From NCBI RefSeq assembly GCF_000281045.1, contig NW_008246072.1, forward strand, positions 716,399 through 780,398: a stretch of DNA of 64,000 nucleotides, read 5' to 3'. Each line of letters opens with the position of its first letter. Within the stretch, counting starts at the first letter, position 1. Positions 52,754-64,000 of this stretch are shown here, one piece after another. A program made the position numbers and the translations under genes. This DNA comes from Saprolegnia diclina VS20. Lineage: Eukaryota > Oomycota > Saprolegniomycetes > Saprolegniales > Saprolegniaceae. The notes below the pieces were generated by a model, which was not told the DNA's origin, ran no database searches, and saw only the letters and a list, made by a program, of their open reading frames with translations.

Positions 52754-55452
52754 TTAAAGCACCATGGCGCCGTAGAGGGTCGCGGGCGTCGACGGCGCAA
52801 TGGAGGAGCGCAGCGCCGGGTCCTGGTACATCTCGACGGACCCGGACGTCGGCGAGAGCAGCATCGTCTGGTCGGGCGCATACGCCTTGCCGACGGCGCG
52901 CAAAAGCTGCTCCTTGTCGCGAATGTAGTGCCATAGGATCAAAATGAACGTGAGCATGAGGAGCACGACGACCGAGGTGCTTTGGTAGAGTGTGCCCCGG
53001 ACGAGGAAGAAGCCGGCCATTGCGCACTGGTAGATCATGAGCGGGAACATGCTTGCGTGGGCGCTCGTCTTGGCAATTGCGCCGTTGCCCTTGATGCGCG
53101 GCCGGACGTACAGGAGCGAGTACCTCATGGAGCATATGCCATTAGTGGGCACTCGAACATGCAACCTACTTGTCGACGAGGTGCTGCATGAAAAAGTAAA
53201 AGGCGCCAAACGGCAAGATCACGGGCACGACCGTGCTGAACGCGACAATGACGACGAGGACGCTGCACCACATGCGATAGTTCGATAGCTGCACTGTCGA
53301 CAGACGACGCACCTAATTTGCAACGCCGACTGCGTGCCCGTGTAAAACTTCCACGCGTCGACCGCGTACGCGTGCTCCTTTGGTGTCACGGCGCGGGACC
53401 AGCGCCACGCAAACTCGGCGCCTTCGGAAATACGCAGCATGACGACGGCTGTGCCCACAAACGCCCGCTGAATCACTAGATTCGACAGTTGAAAAATGAG
53501 ACAATCGACAATAATGTACATATACCGTAATTGACAAAGAAAACACCCGAGTTGTTGAGGAAGAGCATCTCAAAGAGGTCGAGGACTTGGCCCTTGTCGA
53601 GAAAATACTGGAAGAGCGCGTTGATCGACACAAACGTAAAGCTGGGCACAAACAGCGTATTGAAAATCAAATCTACGACAGAATTTTATCATGTGACGAC
53701 CTCCACCCCCAGTGAAACCAGTGGACGTACACACAGCACTGTAGTGCAGAATGCTCTTTTCCTTGGCCGAGTCGGTCGACATGGGTTGCATGCGTCCCGC
53801 GTGGTAGACGACGTTGAGAAGCACACCGTTGATCATGACAAGACTACCATGGAGTAGCATCATTGAAGAAGACAGTGAACCGCGTACATCATGGTGGGAA
53901 TGTACGAAAATGTCATTTTGGCCACGACGGGCGAGAGGCCAGCGACGCAGTCTTGGACGTCAAACACGATGTCGTTGACCCACTTGGCGGTCGCTACACA
54001 AAATGCACACCGTATTATGTCGTCCGAAGGGTCCGTCCAGCGTACTCGAGTAGGCGCCGGATGAAATGGCCGATGTGACCGCCAACGGCGACGTGAAGAG
54101 AATGATAAACACCGTGAGAAACGTGTAAATCGTTGCTGTGAGCAGTGTACGCTTGGTCGACTGGTACGAGACGCACTCCCAGTCAATGTCGTCGGGCTCT
54201 GGCGCCGTGTCGAGCTTCCACTGCGTCAGTTGGAGTTCGTCGATCTTGCGCTTGACTAGATGCAATGTCAGCACATGGACGATGCGCATTTGAGTAGTAC
54301 GGATGTTGTGGTATTTCTTGGGGGCGCGGGCAATCATGTGCGCGACCGACTTGTACTTGGTCTTCTTGACGAACCGCGCCTTCCATTTTGGGTCGTTGAA
54401 GATGAGGAAGATGCGGCCCGTGCCCTCGTTTTTGGCGATGATCGACGCGAGCGTGCTCGCTTCCAACCGCTTGCTGTCGGCAATGCTGGCCTGGAGCGAC
54501 GCGACTTGGTCTTCCAGCGGCGCCTGGAAGCACGTCGGCTCGGGAAACCGCAAGCTTCCGGGCAGCAGTCGCAGCATCCACGGAACAGAGTTGGTCAGTT
54601 GCATGCGCAAGAGCAGTTGCAGTCGCTCGATACGATCTTCGGCGTCGATGCGTTGCTTGTGCAGTCGGCGGTACGGCCCCAAGTCGTAGACGACTGTCAC
54701 GTGGCTCATGTAGCCCGGGAAGATCTAGAGATGAATGAGATGGTATAGCGTAAACGACAAAATACCTGGTCGAGGAGGTACAGGATGCGGTCTTGGGCCA
54801 TTCGCTTGGGCACGCCGGACGAGACAAGGATCGAGCGGGCGCTGAGACTCGACGGGATCATGCAGAGGAGGTTTGTCTTGGCCGGGTCCCGATTGTTGCA
54901 AAGCCGCCCGAGCTTGTGGAGGAAGATGCCGTAGAAGAGCGAGAAGACGTACGTGGTAATTACGGGCACCCACAAGAGCGGCGACTTGTCGGGCAGCGAC
55001 CGGATCGTGAGCGTGCTAAACGCCGACCACGGCGTGGACGCGGCAAAGACGTAGACGGGCAATAGCACAAAGAACGCAAAGCCGCTCATCGCGAGCACGA
55101 GCCGCAGGGCGTAGACCTGAAAGGTGAGGTAGAACGCGGCTTCGTCGCCGACCTCGATGTGCAGCGACTGGATGTCGCGAAACTTGCGGTAGAAGGCTTT
55201 GAAGCGCTCGATTGGCGTCGGGTAGGCGCCAAAGTGCACGCGGTATGTGGTCGCGGTCGTGTCGGTGTGGCCCGTCCAGTAGAGGCTGCTGCGACTGCTG
55301 CGCGACGCGAGGAAGAGGCACCACGCGACGCAAAAGCCGACGCTGTTGACGCCAAAGACGACCATGATGCTCCACCAGCCCTGCGCGGCCTGCTCGAGCC
55401 GCTTCCGGCCGTAGTCCACGTGCCAGATATCGCGCTGCGACGCGTTGTGCAT
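52754..55452 (-). CDS. CSC1/OSCA/TMEM63-like mechanosensitive cation channel, nine exons, 767 aa
   Basis: Osmo- or stretch-gated cation channel of the plasma membrane. Exons 54766-55452, 54301-54724, 54046-54255, 53888-53993, 53740-53843, 53526-53672, 53363-53475, 53170-53312 and 52754-53123 close in frame. The N-terminal part has membrane helices such as WWSIMVVFGVNSVGFCVAW, LVLAMSGFAFFVLLPVYVF and VITTYVFSLFYGIFL. A cytosolic loop contains PEPDDIDWECVSYQSTK, the family's conserved segment before the pore region, then TFLTVFIILFTSPLAVTSAIS and more helices ending LVVIVAFSTVVPVILPFGAFYFFMQHL. The 45-bp intron at 54256-54300 keeps frame if retained; splicing is favoured because it restores a typical loop. 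The start ATG at 55452 may not be the first exon. Confidence 0.85.
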
Positions 55453-55885
55453 ACCGCGGACGTCGAGGATGTCGAGCTGCTGTGGTAAAATCCCAGCGCG
55501 ACAGCCTGCGCCGGGATTGGTGCAAACGCCTCGAGCGCTGTGACATGCCTCGAAAGTCGCCTGTGATTGGCGGCTGCACTTGCTGTTGCAAACAGCGTCG
55601 GGTGTTTTCAACATGTCGTATAGAATACACTGTACACTATGCCACTGTCGACGCCAGAGGGATCTACGGTACCGCATTCCCACATAGCAAAGGATGACTT
55701 TACCGCCTTGTGGGACCAAGGCCTTGTAGCTTGCAGCGCTGGCACACAGTAGGAAGGCGTGATGCTCTTGGCGGGTGCTCTGTTTTAAACACGTGTTGAA
55801 GATCGCTGTCCGGTGATCAATGAACCGACGTTATCCGGACGTCCGGATGATGCAGAACGTCCAATCAATTCCAGAGCAGCGAGCG
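55453..55885. other. Divergent intergenic region between the channel and DPH1
   Basis: No credible gene. Holds the CCGGAT palindrome listed separately, 38-53 bp before the DPH1 start. Confidence 0.45.
55833..55848. promoter_or_regulatory. 16-bp perfect palindrome with double CCGGA core upstream of DPH1
   Basis: ATCCGGACGTCCGGAT is self-complementary over 16 bp and lies 38-53 bp upstream of the DPH1 ATG. It is two inverted ATCCGGAC half-sites and resembles the FDXR palindrome in its core. Confidence 0.45.
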
Positions 55886-57502
55886 ATGGAAGCCGACGCC
55901 CCCGTGGTCCCGCGCCGCTTTGTCGGCCGCAAGGTGGTCAAGGCCGAGACCTGCGCCGCCGACAGCGCCTGTGCTAATAACTCGGGCGCCTGCTGCAGCT
56001 CGGAGGCTTCGACGTAGGCGCGCCGCCTCCATGCCACAAGGCGGCTAACCCATGCATAGGCTCGTCAAGAAGAAGCCCAGCGCCGCGGCGCTGCGCCGCA
56101 AGATGGCCAACCAGATCCCGGACGAGATCCAAAACGACCCGGAGCTCGGCAAGGCCATCGAGCAGGTTTGCATCGCCGTTGCATTTGTTTCGCGCTCATG
56201 CTCGTGGCATCTAGCTTCCTTGGAACTACAACTTTGAGATTCGCAAGACGATCTGGAAGCTCAAGCAAGCCAACAGCAAGCGCGTCGCGCTGCAATTCCC
56301 AGAGGGCCTTCTTCTCTACGCGTGCGTCATCTCGGACATCATCGAGCGCTTTGCCGGCGCGACGTGCATCATCATGGGTGATGTCACGTACGGCGCGTGC
56401 TGCGTCGACGACCTCACGGCCAAGGCGCTTGGCGCCGACTTTATGGTGCACTATGGGCACAGCTGCCTCGTGCCGATTGACGTGACAACGATCAAGATGC
56501 TCTACGTCTTTGTCGACATTTCGATCGACGTGACGCACGTACGGGAGCGCATCTCCAGTGCGCGCATTCGTGGCTCACATCGTAGCTTGTGTAGCTCATC
56601 GAGTGCATGAAGCTCACGTTCGCGCCGTCGACCAAGCTCGCGCTCATGGGCACGATTCAGTTTGCGACCGCAATGCACTTGGCGCTCAATGAGCTCAAGA
56701 GTTACTTTACCGACATTGTCGTACCGCAAGCCAAGCCCTTGTCGCCCGGCGAGGTCCTCGGGTGTACGTCGCCGCTCTTCCCGGACCGCGAAGCACTCGT
56801 GTTTGTCGCCGACGGTCGCTTCCACCTCGAGGTAAACTCTACGTTTTCTGAGCAACGCTCAATCTCGTTTTTCTAGTCGGCCATGATTGCCAACCCGACG
56901 GTCAAAGCGTACAGATATGACCCGTACCCCAAGGTGCTCAGCTGCGAAAGCTACGATCTGGGCCAAATGGTCGCGATCCGCAAGTACAATAAGACGCTTT
57001 GGCGCATGAAGCTGACAATGGTGTGGTTCGTAGGAGCGCGGTGGAGACGGCCAAGTCGGCGCAGACGTTTGGTGTGATCCTCGGGACGCTCGGGCGCCAA
57101 GGCAGCACGGTCATCCTCGACCACCTCACTTCCGTCCTCGACGCCCACGGCAAGCGACACTTTACGCTTCTTCTCTCCGAGATCTTTCCCGAAAAGGTAT
57201 GCCATTCTCGTAGTTGAGAGTATCATGACGAAGGTGTCCTAGCTGGCCATGTTCAAGGAAGTCGACGCATGGATCCAAGTGGCGTGTCCGCGCCTCTCGA
57301 TCGATTGGGGCTATGCCTTCAACAAGGTAGGTTTCCAGCGGCTGTGGGCGCGATGGCTCACTTTTTGCAGCCGCTTTTGTCGCCGTACGAAGCCGAAGTG
57401 TGCTTGAACGAGACGCCGTGGCAAGAGGCGTACCCGATGGACTTTTACGCCAAGGGCAGCGGCAAGTGGACCAATTATTACAAGCCCGAGATCACAAAGT
57501 AA
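55886..57502 (+). CDS. DPH1: Diphthamide synthesis radical enzyme DPH1, eight exons, 426 aa
   Basis: With DPH2 it transfers the 3-amino-3-carboxypropyl group of SAM to a histidine of elongation factor 2, using a [4Fe-4S] cluster. Introns are 56014-56059, 56166-56214, 56539-56594, 56832-56876, 56984-57033, 57197-57242 and 57327-57370. The cluster Cys are seen in [23 protein letters not shown] and [21 protein letters not shown] and [12 protein letters not shown] are family signatures, and the end [22 protein letters not shown] is typical of DPH1 rather than DPH2. The N-terminal Cys-rich stretch ([15 protein letters not shown]) is an added, non-conserved part that might bind metal. The CCGGAT palindrome upstream is shared with other iron-sulfur or mitochondrial genes here. 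Confidence 0.95.
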
Positions 57503-57817
57503 GCCCATCCAGCATGGTGTACTACAGGTAGTCAATGGAAGGGAAATACACGCGTCGACGTGCGACGAGATTTGTATGCACGTGTTGGTTTGTGCGTCTT
57601 GAGCTTACTCGGCTGTGGCCTTGCCTGCTTTCGGCGGCGACCTACCAAGAGTGTTGATTTCGGAATCTATATAAACACAAATCTGTGGTGTACCCCGGCA
57701 AGACGGGTCCGCCGATCTTGTCGCCGCCCGCCACGGTGTTTACAGCATCCGGGTGGAAGTGACACACCTCCCTAGACACAAAACATTGATGAGATCGCCG
57801 CTGAAACGAGAGGATCC

Positions 57818-59237
<1,420 letters not shown>

Positions 59238-60398
59238 GCTGATCCTCTTCCTTCCTCTTGTACTTGACCGCTCACGAGGGACACTGCGGTCGTAACTGCC
59301 GACGGATCGCAAACCTCTGCAATCGCATACCGACCGAAGATCCCGCGGCGTATCATTTGATACAGGATTCCGAAATTACCGTGAGCGAGTTTTTATTAAC
59401 GACAGTCAAATACAGGCCCACGACAGGCTCGTGGATATTTTAGACACGAAAGCACGAGTGCGCTCTGGTCGGTCAATATATATTGATATGTCATTGAGAT
59501 TCTTTTTGCATCAGGTTGAGGCACGGCAGAGGTCGTCGGAGGCGTCGCTCGCCTTCATGCACGTTCGGAGCGATACTGCGAACATGGCTGTGGGCGATTC
59601 TGGCAGACATGCAAGAGACTCGCTGCGACTAGGTGCGCGACACGCCGCTTCAATATATATTCATATTGGCCGTGGACTGGACCCACGCAAATACATCTCG
59701 CATTTTATATGCTACGTGCCGGGTCGTCGAATATATTGTCTAAAATATATTGCATTGCGCAGGCGGGCTGGAGACGGCACAAAACACGTCGCATCGGACG
59801 ATGTTTCCTGTCTTTTCCAAGCTTGCAAGCGTGGGCGCAAGGCTAGTTGCACCCAAACGCCGGCAACAACACTGCATAAAGCTTGGTAGCTCTGTGGGCA
59901 AGGAAGCGCACTTGATTGCGCTGGTGCAAGCATGCAATAAGCGCCGATTGCGACACGATCCCGACGTTGCAATGCCAGTGGCGTGTTTTTATCCGCGTGC
60001 TCATGGCCCTGCGGTAAACGACCTGCGACTGCGTAAACGTCCAGTGCCATGATCTGATTGGCTAATAAGCCACGTACGTATCACCACCCGTACATTATGT
60101 ACGACCTATGCAGACTTTCTGTCGGCGCTTCCCAGCTCTGTCTCCAAGCCCCGCCTCTGGCGTCCCCACCAAGGCGGAAGCTCGACGTTGGTGCGCGTCG
60201 CGCCCTCAACACGAGTCTCAGAGGTCTCTACCACTCCGCAAGAGGCAGATGCATGCACGCGCGGAACGTACGTAGAGTGGTCCATCGTGTCTATGCGGCG
60301 ATGAGACGACATTGGTAATTGCACCTTATATTGAGACGCCATCCGCGGATATTCCGCCAGCCAAAATCGAGTGGCTTCATTTTTGGATTTCCGCCGTA
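59238..60398. other. Divergent intergenic region between MAPK and LCB1
   Basis: About 1.16 kb with no credible gene. Several ATATAT clusters (59480-59500, 59650-59670, 59730-59750) stand out from the GC-rich background. The right end carries the LCB1 initiator. Confidence 0.5.
60376..60392 (+). promoter_or_regulatory. Initiator-like element of LCB1
   Basis: TTCATTTTTGGATTTCC lies 7-23 bp before the start ATG. It is almost the same string as the element before tryptophan synthase alpha (TGCATTTTCAGATTTCC), at the same distance. Confidence 0.45.
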
Positions 60399-61970
60399 AT
60401 GGACCAAGTCTCGTGGGGCGCCGAGTGGTGGGCGGCGAACGGCCGCCCGATCGTTGACGCGTACGCGTCGCATGACATGGGCGCGGTGCTGGCCGCCATT
60501 AGTCGCGCGCCGTCGACGTACCTCCAGTACATCAAGGCGGTGTACGAGCGCAGCCCCGAGCACGTCATCATTGAGACGTTCCTCATCGTCTTCATCTTGT
60601 ACATCTCGTTCGTCAAGAAGAGCAAGCTGCCCAAGCAGGCGGCCGACCGCTTGACGCCGGCCGAGATCCAGTCGCTCGTCGACGAGTGGCAGCCCGAGCC
60701 GATCGTCGCGCCCATCTCGGACGCCACGATCGCCGCCGCGACCTACAACCTTGGCATTGTTGAAGACACGCCGGGCACGCACATGAAGCTGCGTGGCATT
60801 GCGTCGCCGGTGCTCAACCTTGGTACGATGGACTTTCTGGGCATGGCCAACCGCGACGAGATCAAGACGACCGCGCGCAACGCGCTGACCAAGTACGGCT
60901 GCGGCTCGTGCGGCCCGCGCGGCTTTTACGGCACCATCGACACGCATGAGATTCTGGAGAAGGACATTGCGCACTTTATTGGTACGACCGACTCGATCAC
61001 GTTCTCGGACATTGAAGCCACTGCGTCGTCGGTGCTGCCCGCGTTTGCCAAGCGCGGCGATCTCATCATCGTCGACGACGGCGTCAACGACTCGATTCGC
61101 ACAGGCGTCAACCTCGCGCGCTGCACGACCTTGTACTACAAGCACAACGACATGGCCGACCTCGAGCGTGTGCTCAAGAGCGTCCGCGACGCCGACAAGA
61201 AGGCCGGTCGCCGCTCCGACTGCCAGCGCCGCTACATTGTCACCGAAGGCCTCTTCCGCAACTATGGCGACATTTTGCCGCTGCCGCAGGTCGTGGCCCT
61301 GGCGCGTGCCTACTACTTCCGCCTCTTTGTCGACGAATCCTTCTCGTTTGGCGTCCTCGGCGCGACCGGCAAGGGCGTCACCGAGCACTTCAACCTCCCG
61401 ATCGACTCGATCGACATCATTTGCGGCTCGCTCTGCACGTCGCTCGCTGGCGTCGGCGGCTTTAGCACGGGCTCGCAGCATGTTGTCGACTACCAGCGCA
61501 TCAACAGTGCGGGCTACGTCTTCTCGGCCTCGGCCCCGCCGTACACGTCGGCTGTCTGCTCGGAAGCCATCCGCCTCCTCAAGAACGAACCGTCGCTCGT
61601 GGCGCAGCTCAAGGCGAACGCGCAGGCGGCCCACGCCGCGCTCCGTGCGTCGTCACTGCTGACGGTGCTCAGCGATCCCGAGTCGCCCGTGCTGCACGCC
61701 ACGACCGCCAACGCGCCGTTGACCCAGGCGCAGGCGGCTGCGATCGTCCAGGCGTGCTTGGCCAAGGGCGTCGCGGTCGTTGCTGGCGACCACAAGCCGA
61801 CGCCGCTCAAGACCGCCGCGTTCTCGACTATCCGCTTGACGGTCAACGCGCAGCACTCGGCCGAGCACATTGCGACCGCTTGCCGCGTCGTGGTGGACGC
61901 CATTGCAGCGCACGCGCCGGCGGCGTCGACCGCCGCCACGACAAACGATGGCCTGCGTAGACGTAAATAA
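60399..61970 (+). CDS. SPTLC1: Serine palmitoyltransferase subunit 1 (LCB1), 523 aa
   Basis: Non-catalytic partner of LCB2 in the first step of sphingolipid synthesis in the ER membrane. Intronless. A membrane helix near residue 65 (VIIETFLIVFILYISFV) is the ER anchor. The aminotransferase-like fold follows: GSCGPRGFYG holds the Cys equivalent to the neuropathy-linked Cys133 of the human subunit. The PLP Lys is absent, as expected: the position reads SLCTSLAGVGGFSTG instead of the LCB2 motif with Lys. FVDESFSFGVLG is a further signature. Length is typical for LCB1 with a slightly longer tail. A catalytic LCB2 is not in the window. Confidence 0.96.
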   Translation: MDQVSWGAEWWAANGRPIVDAYASHDMGAVLAAISRAPSTYLQYIKAVYERSPEHVIIETFLIVFILYISFVKKSKLPKQAADRLTPAEIQSLVDEWQPEPIVAPISDATIAAATYNLGIVEDTPGTHMKLRGIASPVLNLGTMDFLGMANRDEIKTTARNALTKYGCGSCGPRGFYGTIDTHEILEKDIAHFIGTTDSITFSDIEATASSVLPAFAKRGDLIIVDDGVNDSIRTGVNLARCTTLYYKHNDMADLERVLKSVRDADKKAGRRSDCQRRYIVTEGLFRNYGDILPLPQVVALARAYYFRLFVDESFSFGVLGATGKGVTEHFNLPIDSIDIICGSLCTSLAGVGGFSTGSQHVVDYQRINSAGYVFSASAPPYTSAVCSEAIRLLKNEPSLVAQLKANAQAAHAALRASSLLTVLSDPESPVLHATTANAPLTQAQAAAIVQACLAKGVAVVAGDHKPTPLKTAAFSTIRLTVNAQHSAEHIATACRVVVDAIAAHAPAASTAATTNDGLRRRK

Positions 61971-62466
61971 ATTAGCTCTTAGCCCTTTTCTTAGGCTCGT
62001 TGGTATCCCGCCGGCTGCACGGTGCTACTTGCTTTGCACGTGCACTCGCAGTAACCGCCAAAGCGTCTAGCGTGTGTTGCAGCTTCCACGGTAGTGAATA
62101 CCTCGCGCTGGAGGGCCGACACACATCTCCTGACAAGGACGCGTCTGGACATTAGTCGTCTCTTGGCCCTCTCGGTATTATGAAGCTGTCGGCTTGTCCT
62201 TGGGCTGTAATGTTATGGTGGCCTCTGCGCTGACACTGAGCCCGGATGCGTAACTACGTGCAGAGATACTCAATCTCGTCGGCGCGGCTTCGTTTGCGAG
62301 GTTGTCGCCCAAGCTTATAGATCGCATCGCACATGTAGCTACACATCACATCATCTCGCTCTCTCGAGCGTCCATATAGGGAGAGTAAAGAGGCGAGTTG
62401 CCGCCGCCTGCAGCCGGGCACTGGCCTCAGCGCTGGCCTTTCTTACGCCGGTTTCACCACGGTCGA
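61971..62466. other. Intergenic region, nothing recognised
   Basis: No credible gene. Probable promoter of the secreted RCC1-like gene at its right end. Confidence 0.45.
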
Positions 62467-64000
62467 ATGGCACTGCGTTCCGCGCGCGTTCCATCTCTGC
62501 ACGTGCCGAGTCGCATCTCGCTGCCTCATTCTGCAATGCCAGCCCCGTCGGCCATGTCCGGCGGACCCCGCGCCGCTCTCGGCGTCGGTCTTCTCGCCGC
62601 GCTCCTCTTGCTCGAGCGCAATATCTACGTGCCACCGACGCCAGCAGCCGTATCGTCTCTGTCCTCAATGACCGTCGCGTCGCGAGATGCCCATTGCCCC
62701 ATCTTGCACGTGAAGACGGTCACCGAGTGGCACGCCGGGCACCGCGTGCATCTCTCTGCGTCGTCGCCGCTTTGGTCCGTGACGCTGGTCGTCGACAACT
62801 GGCGGCGCGTCTCGTCGTCTTGGAACGCCGACGCGCGGATGCGGTCGCCGACCACGATCGACGTGGCACTACGCAATGCGTCCACGAGCGAGTTTGCCCT
62901 TGTAATGGAAAAGGCAATGTGGGAAAGGCCATCAAGCATCCTCTCGGCGAACGTGACGACCGCCGACGGCACGCACTGCGCGTACAATCTGCCGCGCCAG
63001 ATCAGCGTCGGTTTCTACCGCCGCCTCGGCGAGCCCAACGCTTCGTACGCGCCGTGTTCGCGCATGGCGAGCAAGCCGATCGCACTCGGGTTTGGCCACA
63101 CGTGTGCGATCAACGGCTCCAACCAACTCTCGTGCTGGGGCCTCAACAGCTACGGCCAAGCGACGCCACCGGCCAACGCGTTCATCCAAGTCGCAGCGTA
63201 CGACTACCACACGTGTGCGCTCTCGGAATTCGGCTACCCCTCGTGCTGGGGCGCGGCGTACACGCAGTACAACAACTACTCGTATGTGCCGGTGGTGCTG
63301 CCGGCGACGACGTCGATGGCGACGATCTCGGCCGGCGGCCTCCACGGGTGCTCGACGGCCCTGAACGGCACGGTGTTTTGCTGGGGCGCCAACGACCTCG
63401 GGCAGGCGTCGCCGCCCGCAGGCCGCTTCCAGCACGCGTCGGCCGGCTTCCGGCACACGTGTGGCATCACGTTTCCGGACGGGAAGCTCGTGTGCTGGGG
63501 CAGCAACGACTATGGCGAAGCGACGACGCCGGCGGGCAACGACCAGTATGTACAAGTCATGTGCGGCAACCAGTACACGTGCGCGCTCACGAGTGCCAAT
63601 GTTGCTCGGTGCTGGGGCCTCGACAACCCGAACCTCAACTTTACAATGGTACGAGCATCCTCGAGCAATAAGAAGTCATTTCTTATTGCACTAGGTACCG
63701 GACGGGCTCTTTTTTTCGTTTGTCGGCGTCTCCAAAACTGGCAGCTTTAGCTGTGGCCTCTTGCTCAACGGATCGGCCACGTGCTGGGGCGACCCCGTCG
63801 CGTACCGAGGTCTCTACAACTTTGCGGTCTCGCCGCCGACGTACCCAACGTTCACATCGCTTGCGCTCGGGCAGCGTAACGTCTGCGGCACGACGGCGCA
63901 AGGCACCATCTTTTGCTACGGCGCGGGGGCGGCCACCCCCCCGGTATCGTTTGTCGCCAAGCAAAGCGGGTACTGCTACCGCCCGCTCACCTACGGCGCG
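62467..64000 (+). CDS. Secreted or membrane-anchored Cys-rich RCC1-like protein, 3' partial
   Basis: Runs off the right edge. Exon 1 is 62467-63648, intron 63649-63694, then an exon to at least 64000. The start is one of several in-frame ATGs (62467, 62536, 62551); RAALGVGLLAALLLLERN forms a signal anchor. After a beta-rich region with N-glycosylation sites, repeats of the form HTCAIN...LSCWGLNSYGQ recur about every 45-50 residues: SCWGLNSYGQ, SCWGAAY, FCWGANDLGQ, VCWGSNDYGE, RCWGLDN, TCWGDPV, FCYGAG. These are extracellular-type RCC1 propeller blades in which paired Cys replace part of the core. Quite unlike the nuclear RCC1 at 34.8-36.9 kb. Role unknown; cell-surface lectin-like binding is possible. 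Confidence 0.82.

Noticed and set aside
54256-54300. In-frame 45-bp segment of the CSC1/TMEM63 gene treated as coding
   Set aside because: It has GT-AG ends, typical intron length and composition, and removing it restores a shorter loop as in the family, though retention cannot be excluded.

Overview
The window is nuclear DNA of a stramenopile, most probably a saprolegnialean oomycete (water mould). The host genes are eukaryotic and gene-dense. They carry about 90 very short GT-AG introns, nearly all 31-76 nt, with GTAC-type donors and TAG acceptors. Codon use is GC-rich. The family mix also fits: secreted or membrane proteins with Thr/Pro stalks, an astacin, a CSC1/TMEM63 channel, centriole and flagellar proteins, and a MinC-like protein of the kind kept in some stramenopile mitochondria. 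Exon structures were rebuilt by hand from the sequence; most were checked by frame closure (total coding length divisible by three) and by family resemblance. No virus-like or retroelement copy was recognised.

Layout. 1-13 kb: a Gfo/Idh/MocA oxidoreductase, an LRR/F-box-like protein, a GyrI-like domain protein, TFIIH p34, a single-pass membrane protein, a secreted astacin-like protease and tryptophan synthase alpha, followed by an AT-rich gap with a tRNA-like hairpin string. 13-24 kb: a TPR protein, glycine decarboxylase on the minus strand, and a cluster of three Thr/Pro-stalked membrane proteins (two minus, one plus). 24-34.7 kb: a ten-exon EF-hand protein, sarcosine oxidase, then three plus-strand genes that look flagellar or centriolar: an STPGR-like protein, a two-domain membrane nucleotide cyclase and a POC5-like protein. 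34.8-44 kb: a SAP-RCC1 fusion, a SAP30BP/HCNGP protein, a CCCH protein next to an AAA+ ATPase, a multispan membrane protein and a CAMK-like kinase. 44.9-64 kb: ribosomal protein L8 (uL2), a 409-bp assembly gap, a PH-like protein, ferredoxin-NADP reductase (FDXR), Mn-type SOD, a ZIP transporter relic, MinC, a CSC1/TMEM63 channel, DPH1, an ERK-type MAP kinase, the LCB1 subunit of serine palmitoyltransferase, and a secreted Cys-rich RCC1-like protein that runs off the right edge.

How the genes may work together. GLDC, FDXR, SOD and MinC suggest mitochondrial redox, iron-sulfur and division work. GLDC, FDXR, SOD and DPH1 share an ATCCGGAT-type motif, twice inside a perfect 16-bp palindrome, close to their starts, so they may be one regulon. 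The STPGR-cyclase-POC5 run suggests zoospore flagellum or centriole biology. The most unusual points are the bacterial-type MinC, a cyclase whose catalytic residues are split between its two domains in the order opposite to animal adenylyl cyclases, the shared CCGGAT palindromes, and the membrane-protein cluster with a common cytoplasmic NxWxxA motif.
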